64,000 nt of DNA, taken from assembly GCF_004795855.1 (NCBI RefSeq), contig NZ_CP039252.1, forward strand, positions 4,464,001 through 4,528,000, written 5' to 3'. Below are positions 63,482 through 64,000 of the stretch, piece by piece; position 1 is the first letter of the stretch, and each line of letters starts with the position of its first letter. This DNA is from Hydrogenophaga sp. PAMC20947 (GTDB lineage: Bacteria; Pseudomonadota; Gammaproteobacteria; Burkholderiales; Burkholderiaceae_C). The notes under the pieces were generated by a model. That model saw nothing but the letters and a program-made list of their open reading frames with translations. It was not told where the DNA came from and searched no databases. The position numbers and the translations under genes are program-made.

Positions 63482-64000
63482 CGGGGGTGGGCGCTTCGAT
63501 GCCCAGGCGCTGGATGCGGTAGCGCATCTGGCGCAGGTTCAGGCCCAGTCTGGCCGCCGCAGCGGTTCGGTTGAAGTCGGTTTCCTTCAGGGCCTTGAGC
63601 AGCACCTGGCGCTCCTGGTCATCGAGGAAGGATTGAAGGTCTGACGGTATGTCAGGCGGGGCCTCTGTTGTTGCATCGGGTGCGTCGTCGCTCGTGGCCG
63701 GGCGATCGGGTGTTGCTTCAGGGGGCGGATCGGACGGATCAGCGAAGTCCGAAGGTTCGAGGTTGGGGCCTGTGCTCAGGGCCAGCGCTCGCTGGAGCAG
63801 GTTTTCGAGCTCGCGCACGTTGCCCGCCAACTCACAGTTTTGTAGCCAGTCCATGGCCTGCGGAGACAGGTGGGGGGCCGGGTGACCCGATTCGTTGCAA
63901 ATGCGCTCCAGCAACACGCGTGCGAGCAACGGCAGGTCTTCCCGGCGCTCACGCAGGGGTGGGGTGCGCAAGCCGATGACGTTGAGGCGGTAGAACAGGT
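63465..64000 (-). CDS. Sigma-54-dependent response regulator, C-terminal part (PilR-like; 5' end outside window)
   Basis: About 178 C-terminal residues; the frame stays open to the window edge. It shows the end of the AAA+ domain (FYRLNVIGLRTPPLRERREDLPLL and AGNVRELENLLQRAL), an acidic Pro/Asp-rich linker, and a Fis-type helix-turn-helix (ALKETDFNRTAAAARLGLNLRQMRYRIQRLGI). This is the NtrC family. PilR, the regulator of type IV pili, is my preferred identity because of the HTH type and its position before ampD, but the receiver domain is not visible. Confidence 0.85.
   Translation of the reverse strand, partial: LFYRLNVIGLRTPPLRERREDLPLLARVLLERICNESGHPAPHLSPQAMDWLQNCELAGNVRELENLLQRALALSTGPNLEPSDFADPSDPPPEATPDRPATSDDAPDATTEAPPDIPSDLQSFLDDQERQVLLKALKETDFNRTAAAARLGLNLRQMRYRIQRLGIEAPTPDGDPF

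Noticed and set aside
62714..63574. Plus-strand frame over the ampD region
   Set aside because: ampD on the minus strand has intact zinc ligands and the operon overlap with the PilR-like gene; the plus frame has no homology pattern.
1..64000. tRNA or rRNA genes, prophage, insertion sequences or CRISPR arrays
   Set aside because: No cloverleaf with CCA-type ends, no transposase or integrase other than XerC, and no spaced direct-repeat array was seen on either strand.

Overview
This 64 kb window is a GC-rich chromosomal segment of a betaproteobacterium, most likely Burkholderiales, family Comamonadaceae. I base this on protein style, the dcw gene order, the class A RNase P RNA, a DksA-type protein lacking most zinc-finger cysteines, a MurD with a long acidic insert, a KAAPAKK-type histone H1-like protein, and GC-rich intergenic repeats I associate with that family. 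The genus cannot be fixed from sequence reading alone. I see no prophage, insertion sequence, CRISPR array, tRNA or rRNA; this is core genome.

Layout. 1-10 kb: the end of a MATE transporter, RNase P RNA, a minus-strand operon (NUDIX-MBL fusion, iron-permease-like protein, phosphoesterase), then dapF-DUF484-xerC, a DsrE-family secreted protein, a CobW GTPase and a DksA-like regulator. 10-14.3 kb: a large STAS-domain protein and hslVU. 14.5-33.6 kb: an intact division and cell wall (dcw) cluster, mraZ-rsmH-ftsL-ftsI-murE-murF-mraY-murD-ftsW-murG-murC-ddl-ftsQ-ftsA-ftsZ-lpxC, mostly joined by overlapping stop/start codons and headed by a four-repeat MraZ operator. 34-41.8 kb: minus-strand genes including ruvC, a CdsA-like/PlsC-like pair, mtgA, a TonB-like protein, an RNB exoribonuclease and a YqiA-like esterase. 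41.8-47 kb: rodA, a beta-hydroxyacid dehydrogenase, tldD, and a DAHP synthase preceded by an aromatic-rich leader peptide and terminator. 47-57.4 kb: unknown genes, mpl, a thioredoxin-like protein, accB-accC-prmA, a DUF3426 protein and a PfkB kinase. 57.4-64 kb, all minus: the histone H1-like gene, nrdB, nrdA with an NrdR-type promoter, ampD, and the end of a PilR-like regulator.

The genes converge on envelope growth and division: precursor synthesis (murC-F, ddl, dapF), lipid carriers (mraY, murG), polymerases (ftsW/ftsI, rodA, mtgA), recycling (mpl, ampD), and lipid A and fatty acid supply (lpxC, accBC).

The most interesting signals are regulatory: (1) a leader peptide whose residues 8-14 are FGFYFWF, followed by a textbook terminator in front of the DAHP synthase; (2) a recurring geometry in which a -10-like hexamer lies 6-7 nt before the start codon of ten genes, the same distance as from the rnpB -10 to the RNase P RNA 5' end, suggesting widespread leaderless mRNAs; (3) paired NrdR boxes around a consensus promoter for nrdA; (4) a perfect 10-bp-period MraZ operator; (5) an intergenic-repeat-like sequence inside the mpl coding region.
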